Origin: Xanthomonas rydalmerensis
GTDB taxonomy: Bacteria; Pseudomonadota; Gammaproteobacteria; Xanthomonadales; Xanthomonadaceae
DNA: 64,000 nt
Assembly: GCF_033170385.1 (NCBI RefSeq)
Contig: NZ_CP126170.1
Location: 2,566,001 to 2,630,000, forward strand
Direction of reading: 5' to 3'
The notes under the pieces were generated by a model. It was given only the letters and a program-made list of their open reading frames with translations. It did not search any database and was not told where the DNA came from. Of this stretch, positions 27,370-38,259 are shown in pieces; position 1 is the stretch's first letter; every line of letters starts with the position of its first letter. The translations under genes were made by a program, and so were the position numbers.

Positions 27370-27397
27370 TCAAGCTGCGCCGTACTGCGGCCGATAC
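27370..27397 (+). promoter_or_regulatory. Possible sigma-28 promoter before the GGDEF gene
   Basis: TCAA is followed by GCCGATAC, but with 16 bp spacing instead of 15, about 200 bp before the predicted start. A second GCCGATAC at 27489-27496 has no -35 partner. Tentative. Confidence 0.3.
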
Positions 27398-27597
27398 CGG
27401 CAGAAGGCCATTGGTGTGACGCCTGGATGAGCGATGGCGCTGCCGCCCGTCCTTACACTGCCGGTCGCCGCCGCCCGCCCTTTCTTTTGCCGATACCGCC
27501 CCCGCCATGCCCCATTGCTCGTCCGCGTTCGCTCGTGTCTGCCCTCGCCGTCTCGCACGGCGGCACAGCGGCGGCTGAGCGCCGCATGCGCAGGGTC

Positions 27598-30498
<2,901 letters not shown>

Positions 30499-30548
30499 CC
30501 GCGGCCGGAAGGCCCCGCCGCGGCAGTCTCGGAGAGTCGGGCCAGGAC

Positions 30549-30564
30549 CGGCACGGTCCTTGCA
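30549..30564 (+). promoter_or_regulatory. Sigma-54 promoter of flhB-flhA
   Basis: CGGCACGGTCCTTGCA has GG at 30550-30551 and GC at 30562-30563, 10 bp apart, 37 bp upstream of the flhB ATG. It supports the start at 30601 rather than the in-frame codon at 30565. Confidence 0.87.
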
Positions 30565-30600
30565 GTGCGCAGGGTCGATCCTGGCCGAGCGCATCCCCCG

Positions 30601-31731
30601 ATGTCCGAGAGCGAAGAAGGCGCAGAGCGCACAGAACAGCCAACAGACAAACGCCTGCGCGAAGCCCGCGAACAGGGCAACATCCCGCATTCGCGCGAGC
30701 TGGCGACGGCGGCGGTGTTCAGCGCCGGGGTCTTCGCGCTGATGGGCCTGTCCACCTCGCTGACCGCCGGCGTCGTGTCCTGGCTGAAGCAGGCGCTGCG
30801 CCCGGACCTGTCGATGCGCGCCCATCCGGAGGCGATGTTCGGCCATTTCGGCGAACTGCTGCTGAACCTGCTCTGGGTGGTGTTGCCGCTGGTCGGCATC
30901 TGCCTTGCCGCCAGTTTCGCCGCGCCGGTGCTGATGGGCACCCTGCGCTTCTCCGGCCAAGCGCTGATCCCCAAGTTCGACCGGCTCAACCCGATGGCCG
31001 GGCTGAGCCGCATGTACGGCGCCGAGACCATCGCCGAACTGCTGAAATCGATCCTGCGCATGGCCTTCGTCGGCGGCGCCGCGATGCTGTGCCTGTGGGG
31101 CAGCGTCGATTTCCTGCGCGGGCTGCTGCTGCAGCCGCTGGAACAGGCCGTCGGCCACGGCCTGGGCTTCACCCTGCGGCTGCTGTTGTACACCGCCGGC
31201 GCGCTGGCGCTGCTGGCCGCGATCGACGCGCCCTATCAGAAGTGGAATTACATCCGCAAATTGAAGATGACCCGCGAGGAAGTGCGCCGGGAAATGAAGG
31301 AAAGCGACGGCAGCCCCGAGGTCAAGGGCCGCATCCGCCAGATGCAGATGCAGATGTCGCAGCGGCGGATGATGGAAGCCATCCCCAAGGCCGACGTGGT
31401 GGTGGTCAACCCCACCCACTATGCGGTGGCGCTGAAGTACGAGAGCGGGCGCATGCGCGCCCCCACCGTGGTGGCCAAGGGCGTGGACGAAATCGCCTTC
31501 CGCATCCGCGAGGTCGGCGAGCAGCATCGGGTGGCGGTGATCTCGGCGCCGCCTTTGGCACGCGCCTTGTATAGGGAAGGCGAACTCGGCAAGGAAATTC
31601 CCGTGAGACTGTATTCCGCGGTGGCGCAGGTCCTCTCGTACGTCTACCAGTTGCGCGCCTGGCGCACTGGGCCGATGCCGCCGTTGCCGCCGTTGGAAGT
31701 GGATGAATTCGCCCCGGGGAGCCAGCCATGA
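30601..31731 (+). CDS. flhB: Flagellar export switch protein FlhB
   Basis: A 376-residue export-apparatus protein: polar N terminus, four membrane helices and a cytoplasmic domain with the autocleavage motif NPTH at residues 270-273 (VVVNPTHYAVALKY). Cleavage there switches export from rod/hook to filament subunits together with FliK. The C-terminal tail is short and Pro rich (PMPPLPPLEVDEF). The stop overlaps the flhA ATG. Confidence 0.96.
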   Translation: MSESEEGAERTEQPTDKRLREAREQGNIPHSRELATAAVFSAGVFALMGLSTSLTAGVVSWLKQALRPDLSMRAHPEAMFGHFGELLLNLLWVVLPLVGICLAASFAAPVLMGTLRFSGQALIPKFDRLNPMAGLSRMYGAETIAELLKSILRMAFVGGAAMLCLWGSVDFLRGLLLQPLEQAVGHGLGFTLRLLLYTAGALALLAAIDAPYQKWNYIRKLKMTREEVRREMKESDGSPEVKGRIRQMQMQMSQRRMMEAIPKADVVVVNPTHYAVALKYESGRMRAPTVVAKGVDEIAFRIREVGEQHRVAVISAPPLARALYREGELGKEIPVRLYSAVAQVLSYVYQLRAWRTGPMPPLPPLEVDEFAPGSQP

Positions 31732-33809
31732 GTCAGCCCGCCGCGCAGATGAATACGCGCAAAGTCATGGACATGATCAAGCACGGGCTCGGCGCCCCGG
31801 TGATCGTGTTGCTGATGCTGGCGATGGTGGTGGTGCCGCTGGCCGCCCCGGTGCTGGACGCCCTGTTCACCTTCAACATCGCCATCTCGCTGATGGTGCT
31901 GCTGGCGGTGGTGTACGTAAAGCGGCCGCTGGAGTTCAGCATCTTCCCGATCGTGCTGCTGATGACCACGATGCTGCGCCTGGCGCTGAACGTGGCCTCC
32001 ACCCGCGTGATCCTGATCAACGGCCAGGACGGCCACGGCGCCGCCGGCAAGGTGATCGAGGCCTTCGGCGAATTCGTGATCGGCGGCAACTATGCGGTCG
32101 GCATCGTGGTGTTCGCGATCCTGACCATCATCAACTTCGTGGTCATCACCAAGGGCGCCGGGCGCGTGTCGGAAGTGACCGCGCGCTTCATCCTCGACGC
32201 CATGCCCGGCAAGCAGATGGCGATCGACGCCGACCTCAACGCCGGCCTGCTGACCCGCGAGGAAGCCAAGGCCCGCCGCGAGGAAGTGCGCGAGGAAGCG
32301 GACTTCTACGGCTCGATGGACGGCGCCAGCAAGTTCATCCGCGGCGACGCCATCGCCGGCATCCTGATCCTGTTCATCAACCTGATCGGCGGCATGGCGG
32401 TCGGCGTGCTGCAGCATGGCATGCCGGTGGGACAGGCCGCCTCCACCTACACCCTGCTGTCGATCGGCGACGGCCTGGTCGCGCAGTTGCCGGCGCTGCT
32501 GGTGTCCTCGGCGGTGGCGATGCTGGTCACCCGCGCCTCGCGCTCGCAGGACATGGGCGCGTCGATGATGGGCCAGGTGTTCGGCCAGCATAAGGCGCTG
32601 GCGGTGGCCGCGGCGATCATGGGCCTGGTCGGCCTGATCCCGGGCATGCCCAACGTCGCTTTCTTGACGCTGGCGCTGATCCTGGGCCTGCTGGCCTGGA
32701 AGATGTGGAAGCGCAGCCTGCAGCCGACCCCGGCCGCCGCCGAGGCGGCGCCGCAGGCGGCGGCCGCGGCCCAGGCCAATGCCGAACTGGGCTGGGACGA
32801 ACTGCGTCCGATCGACCCGCTGGGCCTGGAGGTCGGCTACCGGCTGATCCCGCTGGTGGACAAGGCCCAGGGCGGCGAGCTGATGGCACGCATCAAGGGC
32901 GTACGCCGCAAGCTGACCCAGGACATCGGCTTCCTGGTGCCGCCGGTACACATCCGCGACAACCTGGAACTGCCCGCCAACGCCTACCGCCTGCTGGTGC
33001 ACGGGGTGCCGGTGGCCACCGCCGACATCCACCCGGACCGCGAACTGGCGCTGGACCCGGGCGGCGCGCTCGGCAAGATCGACGGCATCGCCGGCAAGGA
33101 TCCGGCGTTCGGCCTGGATGCGACCTGGATCCAGCCGCACCTGCGCGCCCAGGCCGAGACCATGGGCTACACCGTGGTCGACCCGGCCACGGTGATCGCC
33201 ACGCACCTTTCGCACCTGATCCGCGAACATGCCCCGGAACTGCTCGGCCACGAGGAAGTGCAGCAACTGCTGGCGACCCTGGCCAAGAGCGCGCCCAAGC
33301 TGGTCGAGGACCTCACCCCCAAGGCGCTGCCGCTGTCGGTGGTGGTGCGGGTGCTGCAGAACCTGCTGATCGAGAAGATCCCGGTGCGGCAGCTGCGCAA
33401 GATCGTCGAGGCCCTGGTCGAGCACGCGCCGCAGAGTCAGGAACCCGGCGCGCTCACCGCCGCCGTACGCAACGCCCTGGGCCGGTTCATCGTCCAGGAG
33501 ATCGCCGGCATGGCCCCGGAACTGCCGGTGTTCACCCTGGCCCCGCAATTGGAACGTGTCTTGCAGGACTCTACCCAGGGCAACGGCGCGGCGCTGGAAC
33601 CCGGACTGGCCGAACGCTTGCACCAAAGTCTGGCGGACTGCGTGAGCAAGCAGGAGGCGCGCAACGAACCGGCAGTGGTGCTGGTGCCGGCGCAGGTCCG
33701 CGCCGCCCTCGCCCGCCTGGTCCGCCACAGCGTCCCCGCGCTGTCGGTCCTGTCCTACAGCGAAGTGCCGGAGGACAAGCGGCTGAAGTTGGTCGGCACG
33801 ATCAGCTGA
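31728..33809 (+). CDS. flhA: Flagellar export gate protein FlhA
   Basis: A 693-residue protein with about eight N-terminal membrane helices and the signature FIPEP-like loop segment, including MLRLALNVASTRVILINGQD and FIRGDAIAGILILFINLIGG, followed by the large cytoplasmic nonameric-ring domain (ELGWDELRPIDPLGLEVGYR). It receives chaperone-substrate complexes and proton-driven export. A Pro/Ala linker near 330-345 joins the two parts. It is translationally coupled to flhB. A 176-bp intergenic region follows. Confidence 0.96.
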   Translation: MSQPAAQMNTRKVMDMIKHGLGAPVIVLLMLAMVVVPLAAPVLDALFTFNIAISLMVLLAVVYVKRPLEFSIFPIVLLMTTMLRLALNVASTRVILINGQDGHGAAGKVIEAFGEFVIGGNYAVGIVVFAILTIINFVVITKGAGRVSEVTARFILDAMPGKQMAIDADLNAGLLTREEAKARREEVREEADFYGSMDGASKFIRGDAIAGILILFINLIGGMAVGVLQHGMPVGQAASTYTLLSIGDGLVAQLPALLVSSAVAMLVTRASRSQDMGASMMGQVFGQHKALAVAAAIMGLVGLIPGMPNVAFLTLALILGLLAWKMWKRSLQPTPAAAEAAPQAAAAAQANAELGWDELRPIDPLGLEVGYRLIPLVDKAQGGELMARIKGVRRKLTQDIGFLVPPVHIRDNLELPANAYRLLVHGVPVATADIHPDRELALDPGGALGKIDGIAGKDPAFGLDATWIQPHLRAQAETMGYTVVDPATVIATHLSHLIREHAPELLGHEEVQQLLATLAKSAPKLVEDLTPKALPLSVVVRVLQNLLIEKIPVRQLRKIVEALVEHAPQSQEPGALTAAVRNALGRFIVQEIAGMAPELPVFTLAPQLERVLQDSTQGNGAALEPGLAERLHQSLADCVSKQEARNEPAVVLVPAQVRAALARLVRHSVPALSVLSYSEVPEDKRLKLVGTIS

Positions 33810-33814
33810 TTGGC

Positions 33815-33975
33815 GGGGATTGGTGATTTGGGATTCGGGAGTCGCAACAGCGGGCCCGGCACGCGGAGAGAGACAGCAATGACACGAACGAACACAACCA
33901 GAGCAAGGCGACCGGATAGCAGCCATGCCATGGCGGCCTCCGCAACCAATCCCCACTCCCCAATCCCGAATCCCG
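33815..33975. repeat. Inverted G-run/C-run arrays between flhA and flhF
   Basis: Plus-strand G-runs at 33815-33839 (GGGATTCGGGAG type) face C-runs at 33952-33975 (CCCC, CCCC, CCC, CCC spaced by 3-4 bases). The latter is a four-run G-quadruplex motif on the minus strand ending 10 bp before flhF. The two ends are inverted copies of one GGGATT/GGGAATC-like element and could pair into a long hairpin in the flhF leader. Confidence 0.75.
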
Positions 33976-33985
33976 GCACTCACCC

Positions 33986-35617
33986 ATGAAGATCAAACGC
34001 TTTGTCGCCCCCGACATGCGCACCGCCTTCCGGATGGTGCGCGACGAGCACGGGCCGGATGCGGTGATCCTGTCCAACCGGCGTACCGACGAGGGCATCG
34101 AGATCGTCGCCGCCAGCAATTACGACGAGGCCCTGGTGCAGCGGGCGCTGGATTCGGTGCGCCCGGACGAGGCGCCACGCGCCGCCGCGGCGCAGGCACC
34201 GGCCGCTGCCGCGCCGCGCGCCGCCCGCAGCGATAAGGCCGCGGCCAGCCCGGCGATGGCGATGATGGCCGCGATCAGCGAGCGCCGTGGTGGCGCCGCG
34301 GCGACCGCCCCGGCCGCTGCCGCAGCCCGGCCGCTGACCCAGCCGGCGGCGCTGGCCGCCTCGGCCATGCCTGCTGCGGCCGCCCCGGCTGCCGCAGCGC
34401 GCCCGGCCGCAGCGGCCAAGGCCCCGGCACCGGCCACGGGCCGCGCCGACTTCAGCATCCCCGAGGACGTGTTCCGCAACGCCCCGATCAGCGTGCCCAT
34501 GCCCAGCCCGTTCGCCGCCGCCCCGGCGCCGGCCGCCGAGGCCATGCCGGCCTGGCGCGACGACGTCGCCGCGGTGGCGCTGACCCCGGTGGCGAGCCCG
34601 GCCCCGGCCGTGCCTGCGCCGAGCGCGGCCAAGCCGGACGCGCCGGCCACTGCCGGAATCCCGGCGGCCGCGACGCTGGCGGCGGTGCCGACCTTCCCGG
34701 CCCCGCAGAACGACGAACAATTGACGCAGCTGCGCGACGAACTGGCGCTGATGCGGCAGATGATCGAGCGCGAGATGAACCGCCTCACCGACGAACGCCT
34801 GCGCGGCTCGCCGGTCCGCGCCCAGGCCCTGGAATTGATGGACGACTATGGCTTCGACAGCGGCATCACCCGCGACGTGGTCATGCAGATCCCCGCCGAC
34901 CTGGAGCTGCACCGCGGCCGCGGGCTGATGCTGGGCCTGCTGTCCAAGCGCCTGCCGATCGCCCCGCTGGACCCGATCGAGGAAGGCGGCGTGATCGCCC
35001 TGATCGGCCCCACCGGTGCCGGCAAGACCACCACCATCGCCAAGCTGGCCTCGCGCTTCCTGGAGCGCCATGCCGCCCGCGACGTGGCCCTGGTGACCAC
35101 CGACACGGTCCGCGTCGGCGGCCGCGAGCAGCTGCACAGCTACGGCCGCCAACTCGGCATCGCCGTGCACGAGGCCGACAGCGACGCCGCGCTGCAGCAG
35201 CTGCTGGAGCGCCTGGCCGACTACAAGCTGGTGCTGATCGACACCGCCGGCATGGGCCAGCGCGACCGCGCCCTGGCCGCCCAGCTGCACTGGCTGCGCG
35301 CCTCGCGTGTGGTCCGATCCTTGCTGGTACTGCCTGCCAATGCCCATTTCTCCGACCTGGACGAGGTGGTGCGCCGGTTCGCCGGCGCCGACCCACAGGG
35401 GGTCATCATGACCAAGTTGGACGAGACCGGGCGGTTCGGCAGTGCCTTGTCGGTGGTCGTGGACCACCGCCTCCCCATCACCTGGGTGACCGATGGACAG
35501 CGCGTGCCGGACGACCTGCACCGCGCCAACGCCGCCAGCCTGGTATTGCGCCTTGAAGATTTGCGGCGCGCTGCCGATAAGCCCTGTACTCCGGAGCAGA
35601 CCCATGCCGTCGCGTGA
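33986..35617 (+). CDS. flhF: Flagellar placement GTPase FlhF
   Basis: A 543-residue SRP-type GTPase that sets polar flagellum position. A short basic N-terminal B domain (MKIKRFVAPDMRTAFRMVRD) is followed by ~230 residues of Ala/Pro-rich linker, longer than in many homologues, and the NG domain: P-loop GPTGAGKT at 341-348, DTAGMGQRD and TKLDET. The flhG start lies inside its last codons and a sigma-28 box sits near its 3' end. The upstream leader contains a quadruplex-prone repeat. Confidence 0.95.
   Translation: MKIKRFVAPDMRTAFRMVRDEHGPDAVILSNRRTDEGIEIVAASNYDEALVQRALDSVRPDEAPRAAAAQAPAAAAPRAARSDKAAASPAMAMMAAISERRGGAAATAPAAAAARPLTQPAALAASAMPAAAAPAAAARPAAAAKAPAPATGRADFSIPEDVFRNAPISVPMPSPFAAAPAPAAEAMPAWRDDVAAVALTPVASPAPAVPAPSAAKPDAPATAGIPAAATLAAVPTFPAPQNDEQLTQLRDELALMRQMIEREMNRLTDERLRGSPVRAQALELMDDYGFDSGITRDVVMQIPADLELHRGRGLMLGLLSKRLPIAPLDPIEEGGVIALIGPTGAGKTTTIAKLASRFLERHAARDVALVTTDTVRVGGREQLHSYGRQLGIAVHEADSDAALQQLLERLADYKLVLIDTAGMGQRDRALAAQLHWLRASRVVRSLLVLPANAHFSDLDEVVRRFAGADPQGVIMTKLDETGRFGSALSVVVDHRLPITWVTDGQRVPDDLHRANAASLVLRLEDLRRAADKPCTPEQTHAVA
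35554..35580 (+). promoter_or_regulatory. Sigma-28 (FliA) promoter inside flhF for flhG-fliA
   Basis: TGAA is followed after 15 bp by a perfect GCCGATAA (35573-35580), matching TAAA-N15-GCCGATAA at 11 of 12 positions. It lies within the flhF coding region, 24 bp before the flhG ATG, and would let FliA boost flhG and its own gene. Confidence 0.7.
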
Positions 35618-36488
35618 CTACGTCAATCTGACCAATGCCTTCCCCCTGTCGGCGACGCGTAGCGAACCGCTGGGTCCGGTGCGCACCATCGCCGTGACCG
35701 GCGGCAAGGGCGGCGTGGGCAAGACCAACATCTCGGTCAACCTGTCCATGGCGCTGGCCGACATGGGCAAGCGCACCCTGCTGCTGGACGCCGACCTCGG
35801 CCTGGCCAACGTCGACGTGCTGCTGGGGCTGACGCCCAAGTTCACCGTGGCCGACCTGGTCGCCGGGCGCTGCACCCTGGAAGAGGTGCTGATCGACATG
35901 CCCAACGGGCTGATGGTGGTGCCCGCCGCCTCCGGCCGCCGTTACATGGCCGAGCTGCCGCCGGCCCAGCACGTGGGCCTGGTCAACGTGTTCTCCGAGC
36001 TGCAGCGCGAGCTGGACGTGATGATCGTCGACACCGCCGCCGGCATCACCGACAGCGTGCTGACCTTCTGCCAGGCCGCGCAGGACGCGGTGGTGGTGGT
36101 CTGCGACGAGCCGGCCTCGATCACCGACGCCTACGCCCTGATCAAGGTCCTCTCGCGCGAGCGCGGCGTGGACCGGGTGCAGATCGTCGCCAACATGGTG
36201 CGCGACCTCAACGAAGGCCGCCTGCTGTACGACAAACTGAGCCGGGTCTGCGAGAAGTTCCTCGGCGACGTGTCGCTGAACTACCTGGGCTGCGTGCCGC
36301 AGGACGACTGGCTGCGCCTGTCGGTGCAGCGCCAGCAGCCGGTGGTCAAGGCCTACCCGTCCAGCCCGTCGGCGCAGGCGATCGCCGAGATCGCCCGGCG
36401 CACCGCGCGCTGGCAGGCGCCGACCGCCCCACGCGGCAACGTCGAGTTCTTCGTCGAACGCATCATCCAGCGCGGGGTGGCCGCATGA
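35604..36488 (+). CDS. flhG: Flagellar number regulator FlhG (FleN), MinD-like ATPase
   Basis: A 294-residue ParA/MinD ATPase. The deviant Walker A motif GGKGGVGKTN starts near residue 33; DADLGLANVDVLLGL and VDTAAGITDSV follow. A C-terminal basic/amphipathic stretch could contact the membrane. FlhG limits flagellar number by acting on FlhF and by restraining FleQ. I start it at ATG 35604 after GGAG at 35592; the longer in-frame opening overlaps flhF. It overlaps flhF by 14 bp and fliA by ATGA. Confidence 0.94.
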   Translation: MPSRDYVNLTNAFPLSATRSEPLGPVRTIAVTGGKGGVGKTNISVNLSMALADMGKRTLLLDADLGLANVDVLLGLTPKFTVADLVAGRCTLEEVLIDMPNGLMVVPAASGRRYMAELPPAQHVGLVNVFSELQRELDVMIVDTAAGITDSVLTFCQAAQDAVVVVCDEPASITDAYALIKVLSRERGVDRVQIVANMVRDLNEGRLLYDKLSRVCEKFLGDVSLNYLGCVPQDDWLRLSVQRQQPVVKAYPSSPSAQAIAEIARRTARWQAPTAPRGNVEFFVERIIQRGVAA

Positions 36489-37234
36489 ACGCCGCCGCCC
36501 ACTACCGCGCCGTCCAGCGCAACAGCGCCAACGACTACATCGCCCAGCACTCGGACCTGGTCCGGCGCATCGCCCATCACCTGGCGGCGCGACTGCCGGC
36601 CAGCGTCGAGATCGACGACCTGATCCAGGCCGGCATGATCGGCCTGATCGAGGCTTCGCGCAGCTACGACGCCGAACAGGGCGCCTCGTTCGAGACCTAC
36701 GCCTCGATCCGCATCCGCGGCTCGATGATCGACGAGATCCGCCGCGGCGACTGGGTGCCGCGCTCGGTGCACCGCCGCGCCCGCGACGCCGCCTCGGCGA
36801 TCCGCAAGATCGAACAGAGCACCGGCCGCGCCGCCGCCGCCAACGAAGTGGCCGCGGCGATGGACATGCCGCTTCCCGAATACCTGCGTTTGATGGAAGA
36901 TGCCGCCCGCGGCCAGGTGCTGAGCCTGGAGTCGCGCATCGAGGACCATGGCGAGCTGGATACCATCGCCAAGGGCGGACCCAATCCGCAGCAGATGCTC
37001 GAGCGCAGCGAATTCGGCCGCGAGCTGGGCAAGGCCATCGCGCAGTTGCCCGAACGCGAGCAGTTGGTGCTGTCGCTGTACTACGAGCAGGAATTGAACC
37101 TCAAGGAAATCGGCGCGGTACTCGGGGTCAGCGAGTCGCGCGTGTGTCAGATCCATGGCCAGGCCACGGTACGGTTGCGCGGACGCCTGAAGGCGTTCGG
37201 TGTCGCCGATGCCGGTCTGGAAGACGAAGAATAG
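36485..37234 (+). CDS. fliA: Flagellar sigma factor FliA (sigma-28)
   Basis: A 249-residue sigma factor with regions 2 (LVRRIAHHLAARLPASVEID, DLIQAGMIGLIEA, FETYASIRIRGSMIDEIR), 3 and 4 (REQLVLSLYYEQELNLKEIG with the HTH ESRVCQIHGQA). It transcribes late flagellar and chemotaxis genes; seven or so matching promoters are found in this window. The anti-sigma factor FlgM is not here. It is coupled to flhG, and cheY follows after 19 bp, so the cheYZA genes may share its transcript. Confidence 0.96.
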   Translation: MNAAAHYRAVQRNSANDYIAQHSDLVRRIAHHLAARLPASVEIDDLIQAGMIGLIEASRSYDAEQGASFETYASIRIRGSMIDEIRRGDWVPRSVHRRARDAASAIRKIEQSTGRAAAANEVAAAMDMPLPEYLRLMEDAARGQVLSLESRIEDHGELDTIAKGGPNPQQMLERSEFGRELGKAIAQLPEREQLVLSLYYEQELNLKEIGAVLGVSESRVCQIHGQATVRLRGRLKAFGVADAGLEDEE

Positions 37235-37253
37235 GAACCCTTAGGAGTCAGTG

Positions 37254-37646
37254 GTGAACAAGAACATGCGGATTTTGATCGTGGACGATTTCTCGACGAT
37301 GCGGCGCATCGTCAAGAATCTGCTCGGCGATCTGGGCTTCACCAACACCGCCGAGGCCGAAGACGGCAACAGCGCCCTGGCCGCGCTGCGCTCGGCACCG
37401 TTCGAGTTCGTGGTCACCGACTGGAACATGCCCGGCATGACCGGCATCGATCTGCTGCGCAACATCCGCGCCGACGACAAGCTCAAGCACCTGCCGGTGC
37501 TGATGGTCACCGCCGAGGCCAAGCGCGAGCAGATCATCGAGGCCGCGCAGTGCGGCGTGAACGGCTACATCATCAAGCCGTTCACCGCGCAGACGCTGCA
37601 GGAGAAGCTCGGCAAGATCTTCGAACGCCTGGGAGCGACCGCCTAA
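37254..37646 (+). CDS. cheY: Chemotaxis response regulator CheY
   Basis: A 130-residue receiver domain. Acid pocket D11/D12, phospho-acceptor D56 (TDWNMPGM), T86 (MVTAEAK) and K108 (IIKPF) are all present. The sequence [20 protein letters not shown] is characteristic of flagellar CheY that binds FliM. Two GTG codons compete as start (37251 and 37254); TTAGGAG at 37241 spaces better to 37254. ATG 37266 is also possible. cheZ starts at the base after the stop. Confidence 0.95.
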   Translation: MNKNMRILIVDDFSTMRRIVKNLLGDLGFTNTAEAEDGNSALAALRSAPFEFVVTDWNMPGMTGIDLLRNIRADDKLKHLPVLMVTAEAKREQIIEAAQCGVNGYIIKPFTAQTLQEKLGKIFERLGATA

Positions 37647-38255
37647 ATGGAAGCCACCGCCGAACGTACCGCCCTGATCGAACGCCTGCAAGGCGCGCTG
37701 GACGCGCTGGAGAACGGCGACGAGGCCGGCTGGCGCAGGGAGATCGACACCCTCGCCGCCTGGCGCACGCGGCCGATGATGCAGGGCCTGAGCCGGCTCG
37801 CGCGCGATCTGGGTCAGGCGCTCGGCGAACTGCCGGTGGTGCCCAGCGAGGCCGGCGAGCTGGACGACGCCTGCTCGCGTCTGGACCACGTGGTGGAGAT
37901 GACCGAACAGGCCAGCCACCGCACCCTGGACCTGGCCGAGGAATGCCGCGCGCTGGCCAACCAGCTCGCCGCCGGCGGCCTCAGCGGCGACCAGGGCGAG
38001 ATCCTCGACAAGATCCGCCACAACCTCACCGAAATGGCCCTGGCGCAGAGCTTCCAGGACCTGACCGGGCAGATCATCCGCCGCGTCGCCGGTATCGTGC
38101 GCCGCGTGCACGAAGGCTTCGGCGCGCTGGGTCTGCCGCCGAAGGAAGAACGCAAACCCGACGGCAGCCTGGCCGGCCCGGCCCTGCCCGGTCTGGACCG
38201 CCACGGCGTGTCGCAGAACGACGCCGACGACCTGCTGTCCGGACTGGGACTGTAA
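37647..38255 (+). CDS. cheZ: CheY-P phosphatase CheZ
   Basis: A 202-residue helical protein. The catalytic segment LAQSFQDLTGQIIRRV contains the essential Gln, and the C-terminal ADDLLSGLGL is the CheY-tethering helix. CheZ terminates the CheY-P signal. Only one cheZ is present for two CheY proteins in the window. It directly follows cheY, and cheA starts 4 bp downstream. Confidence 0.94.
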   Translation: MEATAERTALIERLQGALDALENGDEAGWRREIDTLAAWRTRPMMQGLSRLARDLGQALGELPVVPSEAGELDDACSRLDHVVEMTEQASHRTLDLAEECRALANQLAAGGLSGDQGEILDKIRHNLTEMALAQSFQDLTGQIIRRVAGIVRRVHEGFGALGLPPKEERKPDGSLAGPALPGLDRHGVSQNDADDLLSGLGL

Positions 38256-38259
38256 TGCC

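Noticed and set aside
27489..27496. Second GCCGATAC box before the GGDEF gene
   Set aside because: No TAAA-like -35 at 15 bp upstream.
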